Of a stretch of 64,000 bases of DNA, positions 42,647 to 55,226 are shown one piece after another (the first letter of the stretch is position 1; each line of letters starts with the position of its first letter). Made by a program: the position numbers and the translations under genes. The stretch comes from Astropecten irregularis (lineage: Eukaryota; Echinodermata; Asteroidea; Paxillosida; Astropectinidae). The DNA lies in the NCBI GenBank assembly GCA_963971285.1, contig OZ020259.1, forward strand, positions 8,556,001 to 8,620,000, read 5' to 3'. The notes below the pieces were generated by a model that was not told where the DNA came from, did not search any database, and saw only the letters and a list, made by a program, of their open reading frames with translations.

Positions 42647-43615
42647 AAAGCTATGGTAATGATTCTTTTCACAAAAGCTTTGTTAGAAACTTTAGATGCA
42701 TGCTGCTTTGTAAATGACCGTGACGTCATCATGACGTCATCGGAGCTTATAAAGCTGATCAAATAAGTCGGAACAGCTCCGTGTTCGTCCACGAACACTT
42801 AAATGTCTAGTTATTATTATTATTATACTTTATCACCCAAAGTTTGTTTATTCCTTATCCCTTACTTAGCTTTTTCTGATCAGCTTAAATGAGGTATTGT
42901 ATGAAAGCTTATAAGCTGAAGTTAATCCTAAGACTGAGTTTGTTAAAATTCTTAATTAATTATGCACGTGACAGCTCATTTGCATATTTAATAAGTCAAT
43001 TTGGTTAGCAGCATATCTTGAGAACGACAAAGGCTATGAATATGATTCTTTTTGCAAAGGCTTAGTAGCATCATGTAGTTGTGCATGCTGCCAAGGAATT
43101 TACCGTGACGTCATCATGACGTCATCAAAAATGCTGATTTTATTATTAGCAGCATATCTCGAGAACGGTAAATGCTAAGGTAATGATTCTTTTTGTAAAA
43201 GCTTTGTTACACCATGTAGTTGTGCATGCAGCCCCGAAATTTATAGCGACGTCATCATGACGTCATCAAAAAGGGTAATTTTTGGTTTATAGCAATATAT
43301 CTCGAGAACGGTGAGTGCTACGGTATTGGTTCGTTTTGTAAAAGCTTTGTTAGACCCTGTAGATTTGCATGCTGTTGTGAAATTAACTGTGACGTCATTA
43401 TGACGTCATCAAAAGGCATAATTTATGTTTGCAGCATATCTTGAGAATGACAAAAGCTGTGGTAATGATTCTTTTCACAAAAGCTTTGTTAGAAACTTTA
43501 GATGCATGCTGCTTTGTAAATGACCGTGACGTCATCATGACGTCATCGGAGCTTATAAAGCTGATCAAATAAGTCGGAACAGCTCCGTGTTCGTCCACGA
43601 ACACTTAAATGTCTA

Positions 43616-43648
<33 letters not shown>

Positions 43649-45118
43649 CTTTATCACCCAAAGTTTGTTTATTCCTAATCTTCTATAATCTTGTTCTGGT
43701 CAGCTTATATGAGGTATCATATGAAAGCTTATCAGCTGAAGTTTATTATAAGACTGAGTTTGTTAAAATTCTTAATTAATTAGGCACGTGACAGCTCATT
43801 TGCATATTTAATTAGTCAATTTTGTTAGCAGCATATCTTGAGAACGACAAAAGCTATGAATATGATTCTTTTTGCAAAGGCTTAGTAGCATCATGTAGTT
43901 GTGCATGCTACCAAGAAATTTACCGTGACGTCATCATGACGTCATCAAAAATGCTGATTTTATTATTAGCAGCATATCTCGAGAACGGTAAGTGCTACGG
44001 TAATGATTCTTTTTGTAAAAGCTTTGTTACATCATGTAGTTGTGCATACTGCCCCGAAATTTACAGTGACGTCATCATGACGTCATCAAAAAAGGTAATT
44101 TTTGGTTTATAGCAGTATATCCCGAGAAGGGTAAGTGCTACGGTACTGTTTTTTTTTTGTAAAAGCTTTGTTAGACCCTGTAGATTTGCATGCTGTTGTG
44201 AAATTTACTTGTGACGTCATTATGACGTCATCAAAAGGCATAATTTATGTTTGCAGCATATCTTGAGAATGACAAAAGCTATGGTAATGATTCTTTTCAC
44301 AAAAGCTTTGTTAGAAACTTTAGATGCACGCTGCTTTGTAAATGACCATGACGTCATGATGACGTCATCGGAGCTTATAAAGCTGATCAAATAAGTCGGA
44401 ACAGCTCCGTGTTCGTCCACGAACACTTAAATGTCTAGTTATTATTATACCTTCGCACTTTTTGCTTCCATAGCTTTGTGTGATAAGTTTGTTTATTCCT
44501 AATCTTTTATAATCTTTTTCTGGTAAGCTTATATGTGGTATCTTAAGAAAGCTTATAAGCTGAAGTTAATCCTAAGACTGAGTTTGTTAAAATTCTTAAT
44601 TAATTAGTCACGTGACAGTCATTTGAATATTTAATTAGTCAATTTTGTTAGCAGCATATCTCGAGAACCACAAATGCTATGGAGATGATTCTTTTTGCAA
44701 AAGCTTTGTTATATCAAGTAGTTGTGCATGCTGCCACGAAATTTAGTGTGACGTCATCATGACGTCATCAAAAAAGCTTATTTTTGATTAGCAGTCTATC
44801 TCGAGAACGGTAAGTGCTACAGTAATGATTCTTTTTGCAAAAGCTTTGTTATTATCATGTAGTTGTGCATTGCTCTGAAAAATGAACATGATGACATCAT
44901 GACGTCATCAAAAAGCCTGATTTTTTGTTTTCAGCATAACTCAAGAATGACAAATGCTATGGTAATGATTCTTTATATAAAAGCTTTGCTGCATCATGTA
45001 CATGGATATGCTGCCATGAAATTGACCGTGACGTCATCATGACGTCATCAGAGCTTATAAAGCTGATTAAATAGGTCGGAACAGCTCCGTGTTCGTCCAC
45101 GAACACTTAAATGTCTAG

Positions 45119-46325
45119 TTTTAATATTTAATTAGTAATTTTTGTTCGCAGCGTATCTCGAGAACGGCAGGAGGTACGAAAATAATTCTTTTTGCAAAAG
45201 CTTAGTAACACCCTGTAGATGTGCATGCTGCCATAACATTTGTGACGTTACGTCATCATGACGTCACAACCGGAAGTTGAATTTTGACTCGAAATAACTC
45301 CAAAACGGATGGATTTGGGCATTTAAAACCTTACAGTCTAAAAGATAGAGACAGGCTAGGGCTTTTTTAGAAAATATAGGTGATGACGTCATACGTTTGA
45401 ATGTGATAACGTCATTCAACCGGAAGTTATGTGCTTTTAAAGGAAAAATGACGTCATTATTAAAATACTATTTACTCGGTAACGGCATATGCTACGAAAA
45501 TAACTCTTTTTCCAAAAGCTTTTTTACATCCTTTAGTTGTGCATGCTGCAATGAAAATGGCCGCGACGTCATCATGACGTCATAAAACTGGCTGTTTTAA
45601 AGCCCGAGATCGAGGGCCCATAATGTATGTGCATGGCGCCATGGTATATGTGTGTACATCCACTGCATGTGGTGCAAGCTCTTTACAGTTAATCCCCGAG
45701 TGAACTGGGACTGGTTTTTCTTAAGGGAACACGCCTGCTTCAAAGATCCAAAAATGAACAATGCAGAGTATAGCACAATATTTCTATGATATTTAATGAA
45801 GGTTTTTTTGTGAAATAAAATCAGAAATATGTCGTGTAATTAAGGTTATAACTCAAAAACACTATAAGGGTAAATTAGGTCAGGTACGTATAAGCCTTTC
45901 CAGCCTCAGCAAGTGTTAGGTTGTCGCACACCAATATGGTTTTAGATGTACTGGTAGCTGTGACTTTGTTGCAGCTGCCGTATGAGAATTCCAGGAAGGC
46001 GATACATCACATACATTATGTGACGTCTGGCTTGAGATACGAAGATACACGTAGATCGGGGTCGATAGAGACACAGCAATAACGCCACCAAGCATTTTAA
46101 CTTAAATTGTGACAAGAGACAGAGGCTGCATCCGGCCGAATCTGTTGAGGAGGTCTCCGTTCCATAAAATTGACCGTGACGTGCAAAAGCTTTTGTATAT
46201 CCTCTAGATATGCATGCTGCATTGACAATGTCGATGACGTCATCATGACGTCACCAGAGTTTATAAAGCTGATTAAATAAGTCGGAACAGCTCCGTGTTC
46301 GTCCACGAACACTCAACTTGTATAG
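45119..46325 (+). repeat. Divergent unit with extended tail
   Basis: It starts with one core-like subrepeat, then sequence (CCGGAAGTTGAATTTTGACT, GAGGGCCCATAATGTATGTG) that recurs at 51575-52560. It ends with the field's 3' hairpin but a variant terminus, CACTCAACTTGTATAG. Confidence 0.6.
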
Positions 46326-46330
46326 TTTTC

Positions 46331-47445
46331 ACTTGCTCTGATGATTCCGAACCGTCTTACACCATTTTATACTCCGAACATCAGAAATCTTCGTAACGTA
46401 GGCAAATGGATTCAAATGGAATATTTGAATATATACATCAAGTGCCTTAACAAAGTACCATGTAGCCAACCTCTCCATGATCAAAATGATCAACTGCAAT
46501 GTACACTACAAAATAATACCATGTCAATATATTATGTCTCATAGATGTCATTTCAAATGAGCTCCCGATTTCTCAAAGACTAAAATTATGAAGACAACAA
46601 ATTACCTACTTTGAAAACTATTATGCGAATTAACGACATCCATGATAATATTATGATATTTACTGCAACGTAAATGTCAACATTCGCTGCAAGTGCAAGT
46701 ACATTGTACATAAACTCAATATGTTGGAATGTGACTGATTTCAAGGTAAACTTCAACAATCAACTGAACCTTTGCGAACCTAGCCACTGCCATTGTCAGT
46801 AATTTCAATACAGCACCTCATTTGAATAACCACCTGTAGAGTTTATATATAGGTGTTCCCGCACATTTATAAACTGTTTTCATTCAATTTCCGAAGCGGT
46901 TAACTTCAATTTCGTCTTGAAGATTCATTACCTTGCATATCCCATGTTCGATTTCGTCTTTGGTCGCCCATTTTGACACTTTGACAAACCAATTTGATAT
47001 ATTTGCCATACATTTTGATCGAAGACAAATCAATTTCGTCGACTGCAGTCGCCAAGCGAACGATAGACGAATCAATTTCGTCATTTTACAATCAAATTCG
47101 TATGAATATCATTCAAATTCGTCCCATGATTAATAATATATGCCGTCCTTCATTTCTTGTTTACTATGTATGATGTGCTTTTCGATTTTTGTTTTGCCCG
47201 AAAATTGAGCCTAGAGGAAAGATGTTTTTTTTAATGTTCATACCAGAAATAAGCAGTCCTATACTTCATCAAGTAAAAGAAGATGTATTCGTAATTTCAC
47301 AACTCTTCTGGAATAGTCCACACATCACTTGGTTATATGACCCTCTGGCCCGGTTTCCATCTGGATCCATTTGCCTACGTTACGAAGATTTCTGATGTTT
47401 GGAGTATAAAGTGGTGTAAGTCGGTTCGGAATCATGAGAGCAAGT
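46331..47445. repeat. Inverted repeat pair A (arms about 80 bp)
   Basis: 46331-46411 (TTGCTCTGATGATTCCGAAC ... TCGTAACGTAGGCAAATGG) pairs with 47366-47445 (CCATTTGCCTACGTTACGA ... GTTCGGAATCATGAGAGCAA). The arms interleave with pair B. Confidence 0.7.
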
Positions 47446-48012
47446 AGAAAGAAGCAACATGTAACCTGAAAAGGACTTATGCAGTGTAGGCAAATAAGCC
47501 TTTTCGCAAAGCTGTTTACATTCAGATTATCAGTTTCATTTGAATGACATTATTCTTGAAATCGCTCGACAAAAGACGAATTTGATGTTTCAATAATGTA
47601 GATGATGGTCAAGTGAGACGAATTACAGTGACATATGACGAAAACGAATGAAAACTGACGAAACCCATTGACCATTGATCAACTCGAATGACCAATGACT
47701 AAATTAATTGTAGCATTTGCATATTCCAGTCTTCATGGAACGAAATTGAAGTGAGGTGCATGCTTAGGAAATTTAATGAAAAACGTTTTAAAATGTGCCG
47801 GAAAACCTATAATAACTCTCCAGCGGGTTATTAAAATGGGTACTGTATACAGTGTATTGAAATTACAGACAATAGCAGCGGCTAGGTTCGCAAAGGTTCA
47901 GTTCATTTCATTGTTGACGTATACCTTGAAATCAATCAATGTGCCAACAGATTGAGTTTATGTACAATGTACTTGCACTGTACGTTGCAGTAAACATCAT
48001 AATATTATCACG
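46640..48012. repeat. Inverted repeat pair B (arms about 180 bp)
   Basis: 46640-46820 (AAGTACATTGTACATAAACT, GAACCTTTGCGAACCTAGCC) pairs with 47838-48012 (GGCTAGGTTCGCAAAGGTTC, AGTTTATGTACAATGTACTT). The inner flanks also resemble each other as complements (CAATTTCGT / ACGAAATTG words). No coding. Confidence 0.7.
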
Positions 48013-48557
48013 AATGTTTGCAGTTGATCATTTTGATGGATGGCTACATGGAGCTTTGTATTTATTTATTTTTTATATTTTAAGTTCTACGTGCACTTTG
48101 TGTAAGAAAATTTCAATCATGTAAGGGTTAGGGTTAGTGGAACTATGGTTTTAATCGATTCATTGTTAATTGATGGTCATTTTAATGGATTTCATGGTGT
48201 AAGTCTGGGGAAAGGACATCATCGCAATTTGTCCACACACCTCTTCCCAACTATTAAACTATAGAAGTTTTGTTACGGAACCCGTCCAAATAGCACAGCG
48301 TGGCTATGTGTTTCGTATACACAATCATATCATATCCGTATGCATACACAACGTACACATGAGTTATTTGCACGTACTGTATGGTGGAGATCAATGATGG
48401 TATCCCATAATAATACATTGATAGTATCTAATTCATCATACAAATAAAACACGCCTCCCAAAACATGAAAGCAGTACCAGACTATTTCGTTGAAACGATG
48501 ACGGAGGTCCGGTCAGTGACCCTGGGGTATGGCGTGCAAAGTTAACATTTAATCGGG

Positions 48558-49006
48558 AATAGAGATATCTCTATTAACAATAGAGATATCTCTATTAACA
48601 ATAGAGATATCTCTATTACAAGACGTGCCAAGTTAACATTTAATCCCGAAATAGAGATATCTCTATTAATAATAGAGATATCTCTATTGTTAATAGAGAT
48701 ATCTCTATTATTAATAGAGATATCTCTATTAGTAATAGAGATATCTCTATTTCTAATAGAGATATCTCTATTATTAATAGAGATATCTCTATTAACAATA
48801 GAGATATCTCTATTATTAATAGAGATATCTCTATTAATAATAGAGATATCTCTATTACTAATAGAGATATCTCTATTTCTAATAGAGATATCTCTATTAA
48901 TAATAGAGATATCTCTATTGTTAATAGAGATATCTCTATTTCGCAATAGAGATATCTCTATTGCACAATAGAGATATCTCTATTTCGCAATAGAGATATC
49001 TCTATT
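48558..49006. repeat. Palindrome array, left arm, 20 copies
   Basis: AATAGAGATATCTCTATT, a perfect 18-bp palindrome, is repeated 3 + 14 + 3 times. In the middle block the period is exactly 21 bp (starts 48650, 48671 ... 48923). The 3-nt spacers vary (AAC, AAT, GTT, ATT, AGT, TCT, ACT) while the palindrome does not. The last three spacers are 4 nt. Because 21 is a multiple of 3, long open frames reading NRDISI-like or LLIEIS-like repeats appear on both strands; they are not genes. Confidence 0.9.
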
Positions 49007-49379
49007 ATAATCAGCTTTCGACGTCAGCAGGTCGCCCTCTACGTTTTGTTTTGTTTAAATTTCTATCATCTTGAGGGGTTTCAAGTCGCGTCTTAATACT
49101 GTACTCCCGCAGTTGTTTACGCTGGGAAGTTTATGTATCTTTTTATGGTACCAGTCTGTCGAGATGTCGCCTAATCTGGCGAATTTCGCTATGTATGCGA
49201 CGTTCCAAAACGGTCCTTAATCCAGCCATTATAAATTAATTGAAAGTGCCTGGGCATAATACATGTAATAACGAACATAATAAAATGACTTGATGCATGA
49301 TGGGATATGATGCGCGTGCCCCCTGGCTCACTGAAACTTTGTGCGTGACGTTACAACGACCACTCCGACCGGAAACATT

Positions 49380-49662
49380 AATAGAGATATCTCTATTAAA
49401 ACCGGAAGTACACAATAGAGATATCTCTATTGTTAATAGAGATATCTCTATTGTTAATAGAGATATCTCTATTACTAATAGAGATATCTCTATTGCTTAT
49501 AGAGATATCTCTATTGCTAATAGAGATATCTCTATTGCTAATAGAGATATCTCTATTCTTAATAGAGATATCTCTATTCTTAATAGAGATATCTCTATTT
49601 CTAATAGAGATATCTCTATTGTTAATAGAGATATCTCTATTGTTAATAGAGATATCTCTATT
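49380..49662. repeat. Palindrome array, right arm, 13 copies
   Basis: One copy at 49380, then 12 from 49414 to 49662 at a 21-bp period, with spacers GTT, ACT, GCT, CTT, TCT. One copy (about 49498) has a single changed base in one half. Same palindrome as the left arm. Confidence 0.9.
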
Positions 49663-49767
49663 CCCGATTAAATGTTAACTTTGCACGCCATACTGGGGCA
49701 TAGCACTTTACAAAACCTCAGCGCGACTCAGTCCTAAGACTGAGTTTGTTAAAATTCTTAATTAATT

Positions 49768-52560
49768 AGCTGTTCCGACATTTCCGATGTCGGAACAGGT
49801 TTTGTTTTTGTTCTGATTTTTATTATTATTATTATTATACTTTATCACCCAAAGTTTGTTTATTCCTGATCTCTTACTTAGCTTCTTCTGATCAGCTTAT
49901 ATGAGGTATCATATGAAAGCTTATAAGCTGAAGTTAATCCTAAGACTGAGTTTGTTAAAATTCTTAATTAATTATGCACGTGACAGCTCATTTGCATATT
50001 TAATTAGTCAATTTTGTTAGCAGCGTATCTCAAGAACTACAAATGCTATGAAAATAATTCTTTTTCCAAAAGCTTTGTTACATCATGTAGTTGTGCATGC
50101 TGCCAAGAAATTTACAGTGATGTCATCATGACGTCATCAAAAATGCTGATTTTTATTATTAGCAGCATATTTCGAGAACGGTAAATGCTACGGTAATGAT
50201 TGTTTTTGTAAAAGCTTTGTTTCATCATGTAGTTGTGCATGCTGCCCCAAAATGTACAGTGACGTCATCATGAAGTCATCAAAAAAGGTAATTTTTAATT
50301 CTTTAATAATTAAGCACGTGACAGCTCATTCAAATTTTTAATTAGTCAGTTTTGTTAGCAGCGTATCTCAAGAACGACAAAGGCTATGAATATGATTCTT
50401 TTTGCGAAAGCTTAGTTACATCATGTTGTTGTGCATGCTGCCAAGAAATATACCGTGACGTCATCATGACGTCATTAAAAAAAGGAAATTTTTGGTAAGC
50501 AGTATATCTCGAGAACGGTTAGTGATACGGTAATGGTTCTTTTTGTAAAAGCTTTGAAAGACCCTGGAGATGTGCATGCTGTTGTGAAATTAACTGTGAC
50601 GTCATTATGACGTTATCAAAAGGCAAAAGATATCTTGAGAATGACAAAAGCTATGGTAATGATTCTTTTCGCAAAATCTTTGTTATAGCCTTTAGATATG
50701 CATGCTGCTTTGGAAATGACAGTGACGTCATCATGACGTCATCGGAGCTTATAAAGCTGATCAAATAAGTCGGAACAGCTCCGTGTTCGTCCACGAACAC
50801 TTAAATGTCTAGTTAGTCATGTGACAGTCATTTGAATATTTAATTAGTCAATTTTGTTCGCAGCATATCTCGAGAACCGCAAATGCTATGGAAATTATTC
50901 TTTTTGCAAAAGCTTTGTTATATCATGTAGTTGTGCATGCTGCCACGAAATTTAGTGTGACATCATCATGACGTAATCAAAAAAGCTGATTTTTGATTAG
51001 CAGTATATCTCGAGAACGGTAAGCGCTACAGTAATGATTTTTTTTTGCAAAAGCTTTGTTATATCATGTAGTTGTGCATTGCTTCGAAAAATGAACATCA
51101 TGACATCATGACGTCATCAAAAAAGCCAGATTTTTTGTTTGCAGCATATCTGAAGAATGACAAATGCTATATGGTAATGATTCTTTTTATAAAAGCTTTG
51201 CTGCATCATGTACATGAGTATGCTGCCATGAAATTGACCCTGACATCATCATGACGTCATCAGAGCTTACAAAGCTGATTAAAGAAGTCGGAACAGCTCC
51301 GTGTTCGTCCACGAACACTTAAATGTCTAGTTATTATTATTATTATTAGCTGTTCCGACATTACCGATGTCGGAACAGGTATTGTTTTCGTACGGATTTT
51401 TCATTATTCCTTCGCTCTTTTTGCTTCCATAGCTTTGTGCACAAAGTTTGTTTATTGTTTATCTCTTCTTAGCCTCTTCTGATCAGCTGAAATGAGGTAT
51501 CATATGAAAGCTTATAAGCTAAGGATCATTTCGGAACGGAAGTGTTAAAATTCTCAATTAATTAGTCACGTGACAGTCATTTTAATATTTAATTAGTAAT
51601 TTTTGTTCGCAGCGTATCTCGAGAACGGCAGGCGGTACGAAAATAATTCTTTTTGCAAAAGCTTAGTAACACCCTGTAGATGTGCATGCTGCCATGACAT
51701 TTGTGACGTTACGTCACATGACGTCACAACCGGAAGTTGAATTTTGACTCGAAATAACTCAAAAACGGATGGATTTGGGCATTTAAAACCTAACAGTCTA
51801 AAAGATAGAGACAGGCTAGGACTTTCAGAAAATATAGGTGATGACGTCATACGGGTTACATAGCGCCCTCTACGGTTGATTAAAGATATACAGTGATTAC
51901 GTAATCCGAAAATAAACAACGGATTACTGCCAAATTTAGTAAGTGTCAAGTATTAGAACACCTCCTTATGTTCGTGAAGTTTGAATGTGATAACGTCATT
52001 CAACCGGAAGTTATGTGCTTTTAAAGGAAATATGACGTCATTATTAAAATACTATATTTACTCGGTAACGGCATATGCTACGAAAATAACTCTTTTTCCA
52101 AAAGCTGTTTTACATCCTTTAGTTGTGCATGCTGCAATGAAAATGCCCGCGACGTCATCATGACGTGATAAAACTGGCTGTTTTAAAGCCCGAGATCTAG
52201 GGCCCATAATGTATGTGCATGGCGCCATGGTATGTGTGTGTACATCCACTGCATGTGGTGCATGCTCTTTACAGTTAATCCCCGAGTGAGCTGGGACTGG
52301 TTTATCTTAAGGGATCACGCCGGCTTCAAAGATCCAAAAATGAACAATGCATAGCACAATAGAGTATAGCACAATATTTCTATGATATTTAATGAAGGTT
52401 TTTTGTGAAAAAAAATCAGAAATATGTCGTGTAGTTAAGGTTATAACACAAAAACACTATAAGGGCAAATTAGGTCAGGTACGTATAAGCCTTTCCAGCC
52501 TCAGCAAGTGTTAGGTTTTAGATATACATGTACTGGTAGCTGCCGTATGAGAATTTCAGG
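49768..52560 (+). mobile_element. Helitron-like field, block 2
   Basis: Units end with CTAG at 50809-50812 and 51327-51330. A third starts with the hairpin module at 51348 and runs into the tail sequence shared with 45119-46010. Core subrepeats with double CREs as in block 1, somewhat more diverged. Confidence 0.65.
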
Positions 52561-52679
52561 AAGGCGATACATCACGTAAGATGGTTTTAGCCGTATACGA
52601 TGGTAAAATCATCGACAAAACTTTAACAATTTCTGAATTAGGAAAATCCGTCTGTTGAAACCATAATTAGGCTTTTCAG

Positions 52680-53590
52680 AATGATTCACAAAATGTTTTT
52701 TGAGTTGACGAAATGTTTGCGACTTGACAAAATGTTTTTCGGGTTGACGCAATGTTTGCGAGTTGACGTAATGTTTGCGAGTTGGCAAAATGTTTGCGAG
52801 TTGGCGCAATGATTTGCGAGTTGAGGCAATGTTTTAGAGTTGAGGCAATGTTTGCGAGTTGAGGCAATGTTTTCGAGTTTACGTAAAGTTTGCGAGTTGG
52901 CGCAATGTTTTAGAGTTGACGTAATGTTTGCGAGTTGAGGCAATGTTTTCGAGTTGACGAAATGTTTGCGACTTGAAAATGTTTTCGGGTTGACGTAATG
53001 TTTTCGAGTTGACGTAATGTTTGCGCGTTGGCGCAATGTTTGCGAGTAAGCGGAATGTTTTACAGTTGACGCAATGTTTTCGAGTTGAGGCAATGTTTTC
53101 GAGTTGACGTAATGTTTGCGAGTTGACGCAATGTTTTCGAGTTGAGGCAATGTTTTCGAGTTGACGAAATGTTTGCGACTTGAAAATGTTTTCGGGTTGA
53201 CGTAATGTTTTCGAGTTGACGTAATGTTTGCGCGTTGGCGCAATGTTTGCAAGTTGGCGGAATGTTTTACAGTTGACGCAATGTTTTCGAGTTTAGGCAA
53301 TATTTTCGAGTTGACGTAATGTTTGCGAGATGGCGCAATGTTTTAGAGTTGACGCAATGTTTGCGAGTTGACGCAATGTTATCGAGTTGACGTAATGTTT
53401 CCGAGAGTTCAATGTTTGCGAGTTTATGCAATGTTTTTGAGTTGCCGCAATGTTTTTGATTTTACACAATGTTTTCAAGATTATGTTATGTTTGCGAGTT
53501 GACACAAAGTTTTTGAGTTGACACAATGTTTGCAAGTTGATGCAATGTTTTAGAGGTGACACAACGTTTTTGAGTTGACGAAATGGTAAA
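52680..53590. repeat. 19-bp minisatellite with 207-bp higher-order repeat
   Basis: Unit of type AATGTTTTCGAGTTGACGC, about 47 copies. Variants are GCGAG/TCGAG/TAGAG and GACGC/GAGGC/GACGT. A block including the odd variant GCGACTTGAAAATG occurs near 52955 and again near 53162, giving a 207-bp super-repeat. Three units make 57 bp, so minus-strand frames stay open with a 19-residue repeat; these are not genes. Confidence 0.85.
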
Positions 53591-53599
53591 GTCACGGTA

Positions 53600-55187
53600 A
53601 AGGCAAGCATGGGCGCCAAAAAGTGCCAAAAATCGCCCAACGTGTGTGTTCTGGGTCTCAGGAATGTGCTGCTATGTATAAGTTAACAATTTAGGTACGT
53701 GTACAAGGCCATACAGATCAGACATGACGTAGGATGTTGAAAGTACTGTAAAGTCTCCATTATTTTTCGTGTGGAGGTTGTGTTATCAGCCTTTTTTTCA
53801 TTACCCCAGTTTCATATACTTGTGAATTTTGAGAGCGACAAGTGCTACGAACTTGATTCTTAATTTTATCTGTTATATCATGTAGTTGTGTATGCTACCA
53901 CGAAAATGACAGACATCATTACGATATGTCATTGTATTCGAAATTTGGGTTTCCTTTTTAAAGATACGTCATTGGAAGATTTTTTTTCTACGGTTAATTT
54001 TAAAATGTCCGTAAATACTTGAATAAAAATCATTTGTCGGAGAATGTGACATTGAGACTGAAGTCACTGATAGAATTGCTACGTGAAACATTCAAAACTT
54101 GAATACACCATACAGCCCTTATACCTCAAAACAAAAGAATAAACTTCCGCTTTTTGTGTGACGTCTCGTGACCATGGCTTGCGATACGAATTAGGTACAC
54201 GTAGATCGTGGGCGTTCACCAATAGCGCCACCAAGCATTTTAACGTTATTAAAAAAGTTGAATTTTTTGTTGGCAGTATATCTCGAGAACGACAAATGCT
54301 ATGGTAATGATTCTTTTTGAAAAAGTTCTGTTAGATCCTGAAATTGTGCATGCGGCAGTGAAAATAAATGTGATGTCATCATGACGCCATAAAAAGCTGA
54401 ATTTTATTCCATATCGTAAAGAATGTCTGATTGTCAGGAAACTTGGTAGGTGTGTCTGTGCTACTCCAAGAATGTTTTAAAGATGACTTGGTTAAGAATG
54501 TAGAATTAAATACTGAAGTGTTGAGCACATGCCAGCTCATTTAAATATTTACTTAGCAAATTTTGTTCGCAGCATATCTCGAGAACGGCAAATGCTACGG
54601 AAATGATTATTTTTGCAAAAGCTTGTTATATCATGTAGTTGTGCATGCTGCCTCAAAATTTACCGTGACGTCATCACGGAGTCATCAAAAAAGCTGATTT
54701 TTGATTAGCAGTATATCTCGAGAACGGAAATTGCTACGGTAATGATTCTTTTTGCAAAAGCTTTGTTATATCATGTAGTTGTGCATGCTGCTACGAAATT
54801 TACCATAACGTCATCATATGACGTTATCAAAAAGCTGATTTTAATAGAAGCAGCATATCTCAAAAACGACAAATGCTATGGTAATGATTCTTTTTATAAA
54901 AGCTTTGCTGCATCTTGTAGTTGTGCATTGCTCCGAAAAATAAACATGATGACATCATGACGTCATCAAAAAGGCAGATTTTTTGTTAGCAGCATATCTC
55001 AAGCATGACAAATGCTTTGGAAATGATTCTTTTTATAAATTGACTGTGACGTCATCATGACGTCATCAGAGCTTATAAAGCTGATTAAATAAGTCGGAAC
55101 AGCTCCGTGTTCGTCCACGAACACTTAAATGTCTAGTTAGCTGTTCCGACATTTCGGATGTCGGAACAGGTTTAGTTTTTGCTTAGA

Positions 55188-55226
<39 letters not shown>

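Larger units (their letters stand above)
39943..46325 (+). mobile_element. Tandem field of Helitron-like (pearl/HINE-like) units, block 1
   Basis: Seven head-to-tail units, with 3' CTAG ends at 41087-41090, 41885-41888, 42807-42810, 43613-43616, 44435-44438 and 45115-45118, and a variant end at about 46325. A unit is about 800 bp: (TTA)n, a CTTTATCACCCAAAG leader, four core subrepeats of about 140 bp, the inverted 5' word GTCGGAACAGCT, the hairpin GTGTTCGTCCACGAACAC, TTAAATGT, then CTAG before TT. A hairpin about 10 nt before CTAG is a Helitron 3' hallmark. Subterminal inverted repeats plus core tandem repeats recall pearl/Tsp/HINE elements. No helicase or Rep coding is present. Confidence 0.65.
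48528..49692. mobile_element. Terminal-inverted-repeat element built of palindrome arrays
   Basis: The ends TATGGCGTGCAAAGTTAACA then TTTAATCGGG and their exact complement at the right enclose 1165 bp, flanked by CTGGGG (48522-48527, 49693-49698). Both arms are arrays of an 18-bp palindrome; the 373-bp centre (49007-49379) is ordinary sequence without a gene. The inner left copy of the end sequence (48618-48649) shows an internal repeat of the terminus. Confidence 0.75.

Noticed and set aside
48542-49678. Long open frames on both strands with NRDISI or LIEIS repeats
   Set aside because: They follow from the 21-bp palindrome period being a multiple of three; no start context, no non-repeat domain.
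52609-53640. Minus-strand open frame of about 200 codons with ENIASTRKH-like repeats
   Set aside because: Product of the 19-bp minisatellite (57 bp = 19 codons); no evidence of translation.
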